From Kamptonema formosum PCC 10802 (GTDB lineage: Bacteria > Cyanobacteriota > Cyanobacteriia > Cyanobacteriales > Oscillatoriaceae): a stretch of DNA of 64,000 nt. The notes below the pieces were generated by a model that saw only the letters and a list, made by a program, of their open reading frames with translations, was not told the origin of the DNA and did no database searches. Below, piece by piece: positions 1 to 6,824 of this stretch (positions are counted from its first letter, which is position 1; each line of letters opens with the position of its first letter). Location: assembly GCF_000332335.1 (NCBI RefSeq), contig NZ_KB235948.1, positions 1,769,255 to 1,833,254 of the forward strand. Reading direction: 5' to 3'. A program made the position numbers and the translations under genes.

Positions 1-175
1 CCGCGATCTGGCGGAGGTTTTTGAGACTCTCCAGTCCAGCCCGAGCCGCCTCCGCTCCCAGACTCCCCAGGGTGGCGCGAATCTCAAAAGGCTCCACGAG
101 CAAGAAGATTCCCAAACCAGCCAAAAACAGCGCAACAAATTCAAAAAAATTTTTCTGGCGGAAAGGCTTGAGCAT
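1..175 (-). CDS. Membrane protein, N-terminal part only
   Basis: The minus strand reads from an ATG at 175 to the window edge without a stop, giving 58 residues beginning MLKPFRQKNFFEFVALFLAG. Residues about 11-27 are a clear hydrophobic helix, followed by an Ala/Leu-rich stretch that could be amphipathic. The gene continues to the left of the window, so its family cannot be named. The plus-strand reading frame over the same bases is Arg/Ser-rich and looks like a shadow. The ATG is the first one after an AT-rich upstream stretch. Confidence 0.5.
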   Translation of the reverse strand, partial: MLKPFRQKNFFEFVALFLAGLGIFLLVEPFEIRATLGSLGAEAARAGLESLKNLRQIA

Positions 176-799
176 AGATAAATACCTGGGGCTTGCTGAT
201 TTTTCCTATCATTCTACCCTCTCACTCCTGACTCAGAATGACTTGCCTTAACGTATAAATGTTCTCGCACAACTCTTGGACATCTGGGATTGAGGAACAA
301 ATCTAGAATCCAAGGAGTTTTATGAAAACCAGGAAGTTTTTATAAAAAGATATTAAATATATCAGTGATAATTGCAATTTAGATGATATGATAGAGAAAG
401 GGTATGCAACAATTTTGGTTATCTAGCGCTAGCCACAGAGGTTAGGACATCAGTACCCTATGGATATAAGGCGTAGGACAGGCGTCTCGCCTGTCCTGCC
501 AGTGTGAGCAATTGGCCCCCGTATTCCCGCATATTGCGGTCAATTAACCGGACTTTATATTAGACGCCTTGGGGGGCAACCGGCGGTGGGGCGGGCCGGT
601 GGAGGGCCAGGGTGCGCCGGAAGTGGGGGGCGCGGTGGCCGACTGGGGAAAAATTCACCGCACAGTAGCAATATTGTGATATAAAAGTTGAGGTTTTGTA
701 ACCAGCAGTGCTGTTTGCCCATCCTACTGCTAGCAGGCTGTTTGCGTGAATCCACTGATTGACTTGTCCGAATAGCACCTGGAGAATCTTAATTTATTC
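176..799. other. Intergenic region, one palindrome, no gene
   Basis: No convincing gene is seen. The region carries one copy of a palindrome common in this genome at 475-497 (AGGACAGGCG, three-base loop, CGCCTGTCCT), an AT-rich stretch at 300-400, and a GC-rich stretch at 570-640. Minus-strand frames at 555-778 are Pro/Arg-rich and have no family resemblance. The promoter of the desaturase gene must lie in the last 150 bases, but no clear -35/-10 pair is visible. Confidence 0.5.
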
Positions 800-1846
800 A
801 TGACTGCATCGACCGTAACGCCCCAGAAGTTGGCATCTGCGCCCACCGGCTCAGACTTGCGGCTCAAAGACATTATAAAAATCCTGCCGCGTGAATGCTT
901 TCAGAAAGACCGGCGCAAAGCTTGGCTTTCAGTGGCGATCAATGTCTTATTGGTTGGCGCGGGCTACTGGGGGCTGGCCATTGCGCCCTGGTTCCTGCTG
1001 CCGTTCCTGTGGATTTTTACCGGCACAGCGCTGACCGGCTTTTTTGTGATTGGCCACGATTGCGGGCACCGGTCATTTGCCAACCGCAAGTGGGTGAACG
1101 ATTTAGTTGGCCATATCATGATGCTGCCGCTGATTTATCCCTTCCATAGCTGGCGCATCCAGCACAATTACCACCACAAGCACACCAACAAGCTGTCGGT
1201 GGACAATGCTTGGCAGCCCTGGAAGCAAGACGTGTATGCCAGTTGCGGAGGCGGGTTGCAGTGGATCTACCGGCGGCTGCGGGGGCGGTTTTGGTGGCTC
1301 GCCTCGATAGCCCACTGGGCGAATTTGCACTTTGACTGGACGAAATTTGAGGGCAAACAGCGATCGCAGGTGAAGTTTTCTGCGCTGTTTGTGCTGGCGG
1401 GCGCTGCGATCGGCTTCCCGCTGCTCATCGCCACCACCGGCATCTGGGGATTCGTCAAATTTTGGCTGCTGCCCTGGCTAGTTTACCACTTCTGGATGAG
1501 CACCTTTACTCTGGTGCACCACACCGCGCCCGAGATTCCCTTCACCCCAGCAGAGGAGTGGAATGAGGCGCAAGCGCAGCTGTTTGGCACGGTTCACTGC
1601 GATTACCCCCGGTGGGTGGAATTCTTCTGCCACGATATCAACGTGCACATCCCCCATCACATTTCGACAGCGATTCCTTCTTACAATTTGCGGATGGCGC
1701 ATCGCATTCTCAAAGAAAAGTGGGGGGATTCTCTGGTGGAGTGCCGGTTCTCCTGGTCTTTGATGAAGACGATTACTGACCGGTGCCACTTGCACGATCC
1801 GGATGAATGCTACCGCAGCTTTAAGGATTTCCACGCCGCAAAGTGA
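800..1846 (+). CDS. desA: Acyl-lipid omega-6 (delta-12) fatty acid desaturase
   Basis: 348 residues, the usual length for cyanobacterial DesA. This membrane di-iron enzyme puts the delta-12 double bond into fatty acids esterified to glycerolipids, using ferredoxin, and is needed for membrane fluidity in the cold. The three histidine boxes are intact: HDCGH at 86-90, HNYHH at 122-126 and HIPHH at 283-287. Hydrophobic helices lie at about 43-85, 100-115 and 195-235, which leaves all boxes on the cytoplasmic side as in the family. ATG start. It stands alone with non-coding flanks. DesA is preferred over DesC (delta-9) because of box spacing and overall similarity; the regiospecificity is family knowledge and is not shown by the sequence alone. 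Confidence 0.93.
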   Translation: MTASTVTPQKLASAPTGSDLRLKDIIKILPRECFQKDRRKAWLSVAINVLLVGAGYWGLAIAPWFLLPFLWIFTGTALTGFFVIGHDCGHRSFANRKWVNDLVGHIMMLPLIYPFHSWRIQHNYHHKHTNKLSVDNAWQPWKQDVYASCGGGLQWIYRRLRGRFWWLASIAHWANLHFDWTKFEGKQRSQVKFSALFVLAGAAIGFPLLIATTGIWGFVKFWLLPWLVYHFWMSTFTLVHHTAPEIPFTPAEEWNEAQAQLFGTVHCDYPRWVEFFCHDINVHIPHHISTAIPSYNLRMAHRILKEKWGDSLVECRFSWSLMKTITDRCHLHDPDECYRSFKDFHAAK

Positions 1847-2051
1847 AGCGATAGCGGCGGGTTCGCCTCATGCCATACGCCCCTTCTCCAACCGGAGTTG
1901 GGCAGAAAGAAAACCGCAGTGCCGGCGTTGAGCGGAAGTTCGGGATTCCCCGGGCTTCCCGACAGTGCCGGCACTGCGGCTTTTGCTGCAAGCCGAAATG
2001 ATATAAAAGATTGATAGGCTTAAAAATTCGACTGCCCCAGGGTAGGTTGCC

Positions 2052-2597
2052 ATGAGCGATCCGATTGTCCAGCGAAATGCCAGCGACGCCGCCAAGCCTT
2101 CGCGCGGTAAAGACGCGACTGGGCGTTCTACAAATAGTCTCAGCTATCAGGGGGTTTACAGCTGCCCTGTGTGCCGCAAGGGTGAGATTTCAGCCATGCC
2201 GCTGATGGAGGCGTTTGCTTGTGACTTTTGCCGGCACATTTTCACGGCGAACCTGGAAAAACAGGTGCTGAAGATGGCAGATAGTTCGTTACCCCTATCA
2301 TGGCACTGGAATGGTCGCACTTGGCAAGGTGCCCACCGAGCCGGTGCTCAGCTGGGTTGGGGGATTTGGGTGGCGGCGCTGGCTTTTGTGATCTTTCCGC
2401 CCATGCTGGTTGGGCTCGGTGCGTATATTTTTCCCCCGTTACCGGGGAGTCGCTTGTTTTGGCTGCCGGCATTTTGGACGGGGCTGACATTTTTCTCCCA
2501 TCTCGCTTGTGTTGGTTGGCTGGTTGTGGAGTCCTATCAATTTCCAATATTTGCGTTTTTGAGGGTGTGGCGGCGTCGGTTGCTGGGAAGCCGGTAG
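2052..2597 (+). CDS. Zinc-ribbon membrane protein of unknown function
   Basis: 181 residues. The N-terminal 30 residues are polar. A CPVC pair at about 38-41 and a CDFC pair at about 56-59 form a likely zinc ribbon. Two hydrophobic helices follow (about 104-125 and 137-160) and then a basic tail ending RVWRRRLLGSR, so the zinc ribbon and the tail probably both face the cytoplasm. Resembles conserved hypothetical proteins of cyanobacteria, but no function is known to me. The ATG at 2052 follows a GTTGC stretch with only a weak ribosome site. It is separated from desA by about 200 bases, so co-transcription is possible but unproven. Confidence 0.75.
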   Translation: MSDPIVQRNASDAAKPSRGKDATGRSTNSLSYQGVYSCPVCRKGEISAMPLMEAFACDFCRHIFTANLEKQVLKMADSSLPLSWHWNGRTWQGAHRAGAQLGWGIWVAALAFVIFPPMLVGLGAYIFPPLPGSRLFWLPAFWTGLTFFSHLACVGWLVVESYQFPIFAFLRVWRRRLLGSR

Positions 2598-2685
2598 CTG
2601 ACTGGCGCTTCCGGAGATGCCGGTGCCGGCGGGTTTGGGACGTAGGACAGGCGTTCCCCCCGCCCCCTCCCCTGTGCCAAAAACG

Positions 2686-2768
2686 AGAAGGCGGTTCTAG
2701 AAACCGGGTTTCGCAGAAGTTACCCGGTTTCTAGGCTCTAACAACTCAAAGATAAACGCTATATAATG
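2686..2768 (+). repeat. Degenerate MITE-like palindrome carrying a promoter -10
   Basis: Contains the arms GAAACCGGGTTTC and ACCCGGTTTCT and ends in AAACGCTATATAAT, the terminal sequence of the roughly 90-base element seen more fully at 34017-34112 and 40646-40744. The TATAAT at its end lies about 35 bases upstream of the Uma2 start and is the best -10 candidate for that gene. Confidence 0.55.
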
Positions 2769-2801
2769 GAAGTGAGTGCGAGCTAGCGAGGGGGTTGTAA
2801 G

Positions 2802-3446
2802 ATGACGGCTATAACAGAAATTCCCCAAAGTGCGATTGATAATAAAGAGCAGCACCACTACTCTCCTGAGGAGTATTTTGAACTAGAAACCTCGGCGGAA
2901 TACAGGAGCGAATATTGCGCCGGCAACATAATTCCTAAGACTGGCGGAACACCGAATCACAATCAGATAGCTCTTAATTTGGCTGGGGCGCTGAATTTGG
3001 CTTTGAAAGGGCAGCCCTACCGAGTATTTATGACCGACTTGCGCTTGTGCATACCCCAAAAGCGAGTCTACACCTATCCAGATGTGATGGTAGTGTCGGG
3101 TCAGCTAGAGTTTGCTGAGGGTCGGAAGGACACGATTACAAATCCTGTGATGATTGCCGAGGTGCTGTCAGACTCTACAGAAGATTACGACCGGGGGAAA
3201 AAGTTCAAGTTGTATCGGAGCATTCCCAGTTTTAGGGAATATCTTCTCATTTCGCAGTCGGAGAGATCCGTCGAACAGTTTTCAAAGACGGCTGATAACA
3301 AATGGCTGTTGTCTGAGTGGGCGGGGGAAGATGCTGTGCTGGCGTTAAGTTCTGTTCAGTTCCAAATTTCTTTAGCAGACCTCTATGATAAGGTTGAGTT
3401 TGAGTCGGGGGGTGAAGAGGGTGCCGGTGGTACTCTGTTAGGCTAA
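2802..3446 (+). CDS. Uma2 family protein (DUF820, PD-(D/E)XK fold)
   Basis: 214 residues. Matches the Uma2 family, very abundant in cyanobacteria, with a restriction-endonuclease-like core. Visible landmarks are the YSPEEYFELE start, the strand motif YPDVMVVSG with the acidic residue at about 97, and IAEVLSDSTEDYDRGKKFKL, where the family has EVLSPST and DRGxK. The activity and target of the family are not established; many copies are scattered through cyanobacterial genomes and are probably mobile. It is followed by 180 bases with a palindrome (CTCGTTCCCAGCC type) and no linked gene. ATG start, with GAGGGGG about 12 bases before it as a ribosome site. Confidence 0.85.
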   Translation: MTAITEIPQSAIDNKEQHHYSPEEYFELETSAEYRSEYCAGNIIPKTGGTPNHNQIALNLAGALNLALKGQPYRVFMTDLRLCIPQKRVYTYPDVMVVSGQLEFAEGRKDTITNPVMIAEVLSDSTEDYDRGKKFKLYRSIPSFREYLLISQSERSVEQFSKTADNKWLLSEWAGEDAVLALSSVQFQISLADLYDKVEFESGGEEGAGGTLLG

Positions 3447-3625
3447 TAATGCTGCTTGTTTGCCCGAAGGAGGCAGAGCCTCCTGGACAGCGTTCCCAGC
3501 CTGAGGCTGGGAACGAGGGAAAATCCTCTTTAATACTATTTTAGCATGTCCTGACCTAAATGACCAGTGCTATACCTTGCAAAAAACTGGTGGGCATGAT
3601 GTCTACCCACCAGCTTCTAGTTCCT
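3447..3625. repeat. Intergenic palindrome of the GGGAACG type
   Basis: The stretch at about 3484-3520 pairs CGTTCCCAGCC with GGCTGGGAACG. The same unit recurs at 5298-5350, 6690-6722, 13439-13465, 29962-29980 and near 59460, often next to AATAATGCTGC and GAGGCAG words. It could act as a terminator between the convergent flanking genes. No coding sequence is seen. Confidence 0.45.
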
Positions 3626-3949
3626 TTAAAAGTCCTCTAAATACTTGATTTCACGCTTTCTGTTACCAGCAGGGGAAAGCCTTGCCAGTTCCGCTGCCTC
3701 AGAGCCATGTGGATTATCTGAATAGCCAAATGAAAACCACAAGTCATGACCATAAGCTACTAACATGGCGATTGTTTTGCTCCCACGACCAGTTAAATGT
3801 TCGTTGAGTCTACGACGAATATTTTTTGATCTTCCAAGGTAGGCAGGCATATCTCCTGCCGTTTCATCGTAGATGCAGTAGATCCCACCTGCATCTGATG
3901 CTGAATCCACATTGCTACTGTTAAATGGTTTGATTTCGCCTGCTCTCAT
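3626..3949 (-). CDS. GIY-YIG nuclease-like protein
   Basis: 107 residues. The GIY-YIG core is visible as GGIYCIYD at about 21-28 followed by AYLGRSKNIRRRLNEHL at about 36-52, with the expected Gly, Tyr, Arg and a following His. The conserved later glutamate is probably within GSEAAELA. Single-domain proteins of this size resemble UvrC-like or homing-type GIY-YIG nucleases; the target is unknown. The ATG is preceded by AAAGGAGAAAGTA, a strong ribosome site. Remarkably, its 5' region is an antisense copy of the start of a 16S rRNA gene (see 4006-4062), which suggests capture by or insertion of a mobile gene. Confidence 0.75.
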   Translation of the reverse strand: MRAGEIKPFNSSNVDSASDAGGIYCIYDETAGDMPAYLGRSKNIRRRLNEHLTGRGSKTIAMLVAYGHDLWFSFGYSDNPHGSEAAELARLSPAGNRKREIKYLEDF

Positions 3950-4005
3950 TACTTTCTCCTTTTGCGTTGCGGCATAACGGTTCGGGTCAGCGGTTGCCAG
4001 ATCCT

Positions 4006-4062
4006 TTGTATGTGTTAAGCAGACCGCCAGCGTTCATCCTAAGCCAGGATAAAACTCTCCAT
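4006..4062 (-). pseudogene. Fragment of the 16S rRNA gene 5' end
   Basis: Read on the minus strand this stretch gives TGGAGAGTTTTATCCTGGCT, then TAGGATGAACGCTGGCGG and TGCTTAACACATACAA. That is the universal bacterial 16S start (AGAGTTTGATCCTGGCTCAG and what follows), with about three changes in 55 bases. After ACATACAA the similarity stops and the sequence runs into the upstream region of the GIY-YIG gene. This is therefore a short mutated remnant and not a functional rRNA gene. It may have been carried along when the nuclease gene moved. Confidence 0.8.
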
Positions 4063-4120
4063 GTGCCTAAGTCCCGTAGTTGTCTCACACTCTAGCAACA
4101 TTTCTCCAGCCTTACCAGGG

Positions 4121-4150
4121 ATAAAAAGTGATAAAAAGTGATAAAAAGTG
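4121..4150 (+). repeat. Three tandem copies of ATAAAAAGTG
   Basis: Exact 10-base unit repeated three times, just upstream (in minus-strand terms) of the rRNA fragment and about 170 bases before the plus-strand gene at 4325. No function visible. Confidence 0.8.
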
Positions 4151-4324
4151 ACAGAGTTGCGCCGGCTGTGCTAGACTTTCCCTGAAAGATGCGTCTGGGG
4201 GTAGGATACAATGAATTCCACCGGCACCGGCACCTCCCGCCTCTTGGCCCTCGGCATGGCAATCCTCAGTGGCCTTTGCTAAATCACTGCCGGATGAAAC
4301 ATCACTTTTCAGGGAATTTGACCC

Positions 4325-5161
4325 ATGACTGCTGACGAAGCACTGGCCATTGTGGAAGCCATCTTAGATGATGAACGCCTAAACGACGTTCAAGAGCTAA
4401 TCTTCCGGCAATGTTGGGAAGGGCGACAGTCTTATGAGGAAATTGCTCAACTCTCTCAATATGATGATGAATATATCAAGTCTGTCGCTGCTAAATTATG
4501 GAAGCTCCTCTCAGACGCATTTGGCGAAAAAGTAAAAAAAGCTAATCTCCACTCAGTCATCAAGCGATACGCACGGCGAATTAAAGTGAACTTACAGCGA
4601 AATCTGGTGATTGAAGTGAACCTCACCGGCGCAAATCTCAGTGGAGCCAACCTAAGTGGAGCGCGACTGTTCGCAAACTTAAATGAAGCTGATTTTGGTC
4701 AAGCCGATGTACACCGCGCAATAAGAGCTGATGATCAGACTGAATCAGCAAAAGAAATCATCCAGCCCGAAAAAGCGGAGAGCCAGGAAAGTACATCTAC
4801 CCCTGAAAACCGGCTCCACTACTGGAATGGCTATCACCTGAGTTCAGACGAACACCTGAAAATAGCCGAAGCGCTCGAACGCACCGGCATCCTCTTCATC
4901 CCCAACCCCAAGTTGCGCCTCACAACTCCCGAAGGCAGAGAAAACCAAGAATTTGACTTTATGATACTCCACCAAGGCAAGTGGGGGATTCTTCAGATAG
5001 ATAGCGAGGAATCGCAGCAAGAGCCGGTAAAAGAGGAGGAACTCCACCGGCTTTTTAAATATCACGGCATCCGGATTGTCCAGCATTGCGACGCCAGCCG
5101 GTGCGGGGAAGAACCGGATAGGGTTGTTCAGGAGTTTTTGGAAATGTTGAGTCAGGCATAG
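4325..5161 (+). CDS. vMAP-type HTH, pentapeptide and nuclease-like protein
   Basis: 278 residues in three parts. Residues 1-85 match the helical/HTH module found at the N-terminus of many cyanobacterial STAND and vWA-MoxR-associated proteins (motifs LNDVQELIFRQCWEG, YEEIAQLSQYDDEYIK, LWKLLSDAFGEKV). Residues about 99-130 are a short pentapeptide-repeat run (ANLSGANLSGARL). Residues about 160-278 resemble a PD-(D/E)XK-like domain (EFDFMILHQGKWGILQID, then LFKYHGIRIVQHCDASRC). In relatives I remember the strand as GKWGILEVD; here it reads ILQID, so an acidic catalytic residue may be lost. No STAND ATPase follows, unlike most proteins with this N-terminus. Function unknown; a sensor/effector role is only inference. 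ATG start. Confidence 0.7.
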   Translation: MTADEALAIVEAILDDERLNDVQELIFRQCWEGRQSYEEIAQLSQYDDEYIKSVAAKLWKLLSDAFGEKVKKANLHSVIKRYARRIKVNLQRNLVIEVNLTGANLSGANLSGARLFANLNEADFGQADVHRAIRADDQTESAKEIIQPEKAESQESTSTPENRLHYWNGYHLSSDEHLKIAEALERTGILFIPNPKLRLTTPEGRENQEFDFMILHQGKWGILQIDSEESQQEPVKEEELHRLFKYHGIRIVQHCDASRCGEEPDRVVQEFLEMLSQA

Positions 5162-5203
5162 GGGTGAAACTTCGCCCACGCCTACTCTGCTTTCAAATTA
5201 ATT

Positions 5204-5291
5204 ATATAGCGTTTCTATTTGTGAGGCGCGTAGAAACCGGGTTTCGCCGAAGTTACCCGGTTTCTGGCCACATTATTTATAACCGCTATAT
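5204..5291 (+). repeat. MITE-like element with TATAGCG ends
   Basis: Begins TATATAGCGTTTCT and ends with ACCGCTATAT, and encloses GAAACCGGGTTTCG and ACCCGGTTTCT. Same architecture as the copies at 34017-34112 and 40646-40744, but more diverged. Confidence 0.55.
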
Positions 5292-5415
5292 CATGGCTTA
5301 CCCTCGTTCCCAGCCACCCTTACGGGAAGCCTGCGTGCACTGTGGGGAACGCCCCTTTGTCGGCTCCGCCGATTTAAGTAGCAACTTGGGTTATCTATTG
5401 TTATGCGTCCCTTTT

Positions 5416-5444
5416 ATTATACTGCTGTTCCGATGGGTTGTCAA
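5416..5444 (-). promoter_or_regulatory. Consensus sigma-70 promoter, minus strand
   Basis: On the minus strand the sequence reads TTGACA (5444-5439), exactly 17 bases, then TATAAT (5421-5416). Both hexamers match the consensus perfectly with optimal spacing. No protein gene follows. The downstream 250 bases contain hairpins (CGGCGGAGCCG, GGGGCGTTCCCC, GGCTTCCC with GGGTAAGCC) built from palindromes common in this genome. It could drive a small RNA ending before the gene at 4325-5161, or run antisense to that gene. Confidence 0.6.
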
Positions 5445-5512
5445 GTGCTTTTTCGCATTTTCCGCAGCCACCGGCATCAAGTTTCTCTCCCGGCGTTCTG
5501 TTCGCACTGCTG

Positions 5513-5777
5513 TCAAAATCCTAACTCCGCCTTTAACTCTTCCAGACTGATGGTTTCTCCCGCTTTTGCTTGCCGGATTCCCTCTATCAAGTGATCCATA
5601 AATTCCTTATCGGAGAGAATTTCCAGTGTTTCCAGCAGAGATTGAAACTGTTCGCAGCTCATGGCAATCATCACCGGCTTGCCATCCTGAGTAATGATTG
5701 CCGGCTCATCTGCCAGCGAGCGCCGGCAACTCTGGCAGCTGTTGTTGCGCTTCCGTTACAGTCAGGTACTTGGGCAT
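5513..5777 (-). pseudogene. Phd/YefM-type antitoxin, frameshifted
   Basis: From the ATG at 5777 the minus strand encodes MPKYLTVTEAQQQLPELPAL and then hits TGA. Shifting by one base at about 5715 restores LADEPAIITQDGKPVMIAMS and a helical tail ending EELKAELGF before a stop at 5513. The joined product of about 87 residues is a typical Phd/YefM antitoxin (N-terminal dimer and DNA-binding module, DGKPVMIAM strand). One inserted or missing base therefore inactivates it, unless it is a sequencing error. No RelE/Doc toxin follows; the next 70 bases lead into a promoter without a gene. Probably an orphaned, decaying module. Confidence 0.75.
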
Positions 5778-5944
5778 ATTTATAGGGAGTGATATTTGCC
5801 TTCAGTATAGCATAGCGTTACTCGCACCGGCTTGCTCGCAGTCAGGTGAGAAACGCCCCAGAACTCACCCCATCCCCCACGTCCCAACCCCCCACGAGCG
5901 GGAAAGTGCTAGAATAATTGTGGCATGACTCAGAGGCATTAATT

Positions 5945-6292
5945 ATGATTGCAGTCAGCGCAAAGATTACACTCAAAGAATTGCAACCGCAACTGCTTGC
6001 CCTCACCCCGATAGAGAAAATTCAAGCCATACAGCTATTAGCGCAAAGTCTAGCGAACACTTGGCCCGGAATTGAAAAAACCCCCGGCGTGTGTGGGGGT
6101 AATGCCTGTATTGGCAACACTCGCATTCCCGTTTGGCTGCTCGTGAGCGCTCGTCGGTTAGGAATTTCCGAAGCCGCTCTCCTACAGGACTATCCGACTC
6201 TGGGTGCCGCAGACTTGGCGAATGCCTGGGCTTATGCTGAAGCGCACGCCGATGAGATTGAAACAGCAATACGAGAAAATGAGGAAGCTTGA
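5945..6292 (+). CDS. DUF433 antitoxin
   Basis: 115 residues from the ATG at 5945; a TTG at 5918 would add nine residues, but the ATG fits the usual start. The C-terminal 65 residues are the DUF433 winged-helix module (PGVCGGNACIGNTRIPVWLL, then LGISEAALLQDYPTL and DLANAWAYAEAH), which is normally paired with a PIN-like DUF5615 toxin. The N-terminal part (LKELQPQLLALTPIEKIQAI) is a short helical extension. The toxin gene starts three bases after its stop, so the two are surely one operon. DUF433 proteins are expected to bind the toxin and the operon promoter; this is family knowledge. Confidence 0.85.
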   Translation: MIAVSAKITLKELQPQLLALTPIEKIQAIQLLAQSLANTWPGIEKTPGVCGGNACIGNTRIPVWLLVSARRLGISEAALLQDYPTLGAADLANAWAYAEAHADEIETAIRENEEA

Positions 6293-6295
6293 AAA

Positions 6296-6637
6296 GTGGC
6301 GCGTCTATATGCAGATGAACAGTTCCCACGGCGGGTTGTGGAATTCCTGCGGGCTTTTGGGCACGATGTCCTGACAGTACAGGAAGCAGGAAACGCAGGA
6401 CTTAAAATTCCTGATGAACAAGTGCTAGCCTTCGCAGTGAGCAACGACCGCGCAGTTCTGACGCTCAATCGAGTTGATTTTATCCGCCTGCACAACTTAC
6501 AGCCCGAGCATGCTGGTATCATTGTCTGTACAGATGACCCGGACAGGGAAAGGCTAGCTACACGCATTAATCAGGAAATTTCTAATGCCGAAACCTTGAG
6601 AGTCCGGCTGATTCGAGTCAAGCGTCCGTCGCAGTGA
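6296..6637 (+). CDS. DUF5615 PIN-like toxin
   Basis: 113 residues. PIN-like acidic residues are seen in the start ARLYADEQFPRRVVEFLRAF (Asp/Glu at 7-8), at FGHDVLTVQEAG and at LTLNRVDFIRLH, as in DUF5615 (Mut7-C-like) proteins, which are predicted RNases. GTG start at 6296, three bases after the antitoxin stop, implying translational coupling. A rho-independent terminator follows at 6727-6750. RNase activity is inferred from the family fold. Confidence 0.85.
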   Translation: MARLYADEQFPRRVVEFLRAFGHDVLTVQEAGNAGLKIPDEQVLAFAVSNDRAVLTLNRVDFIRLHNLQPEHAGIIVCTDDPDRERLATRINQEISNAETLRVRLIRVKRPSQ

Positions 6638-6726
6638 AGATGAGAGCAATAATTTTCCTCTCGGCACTGAAGGTCGGCTCTGCCTCCCCATCTTCACTCC
6701 CAGCCCGAGGCTGGGAGCGAGAAATT

Positions 6727-6750
6727 AGCCCGCGAAGGCGGGCTTTGTTT
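6727..6750 (+). terminator. Rho-independent terminator after the toxin-antitoxin pair
   Basis: Perfect stem AGCCCGC / GCGGGCT with a four-base loop GAAG, followed by TTGTTT. It lies 90 bases after the toxin stop. The stem resembles the REP-type palindromes near 61.8 kb. Confidence 0.6.
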
Positions 6751-6753
6751 ATA

Positions 6754-6824
6754 TAGCGGCAGAATTTATTCTGCCGCTATTTATTCTGCCGCTATTTACT
6801 GTGCGGCTATTTATTCTGCCGCTA
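6754..6824. repeat. Tandem TTATTCTGCCGCTA repeat with a palindrome
   Basis: An inverted repeat TAGCGGCAGAA / TTCTGCCGCTA is followed by three more copies of an 18-base unit (TTCTGCCGCTATTTA plus variants). It sits at the 3' end of the minus-strand gene 6822-9266 and may serve as its terminator region. Confidence 0.7.

Noticed and set aside
21..251. Plus-strand frame of 76 codons at the window start
   Set aside because: Arg/Ser/Ala-rich composition with no hydrophobic core; the minus strand encodes a better membrane protein over the same bases.
555..778. Two overlapping minus-strand frames upstream of desA
   Set aside because: Pro/Arg-rich, no motif, overlapping each other in different frames in a GC-rich stretch.
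4006..4062. A functional 16S rRNA gene
   Set aside because: Similarity stops after about 55 bases and carries substitutions; there is no continuation.
4211..4282. 23-residue frame with a hydrophobic end (LLALGMAILSGLC)
   Set aside because: Looks like a truncated lipoprotein signal, but there is no mature part, no good ribosome site and no support beyond chance.
5164..5928. Plus-strand frames of 60-130 codons between 5.16 and 5.93 kb
   Set aside because: They cross a MITE-like element and the antisense of the decayed antitoxin; no family resemblance.
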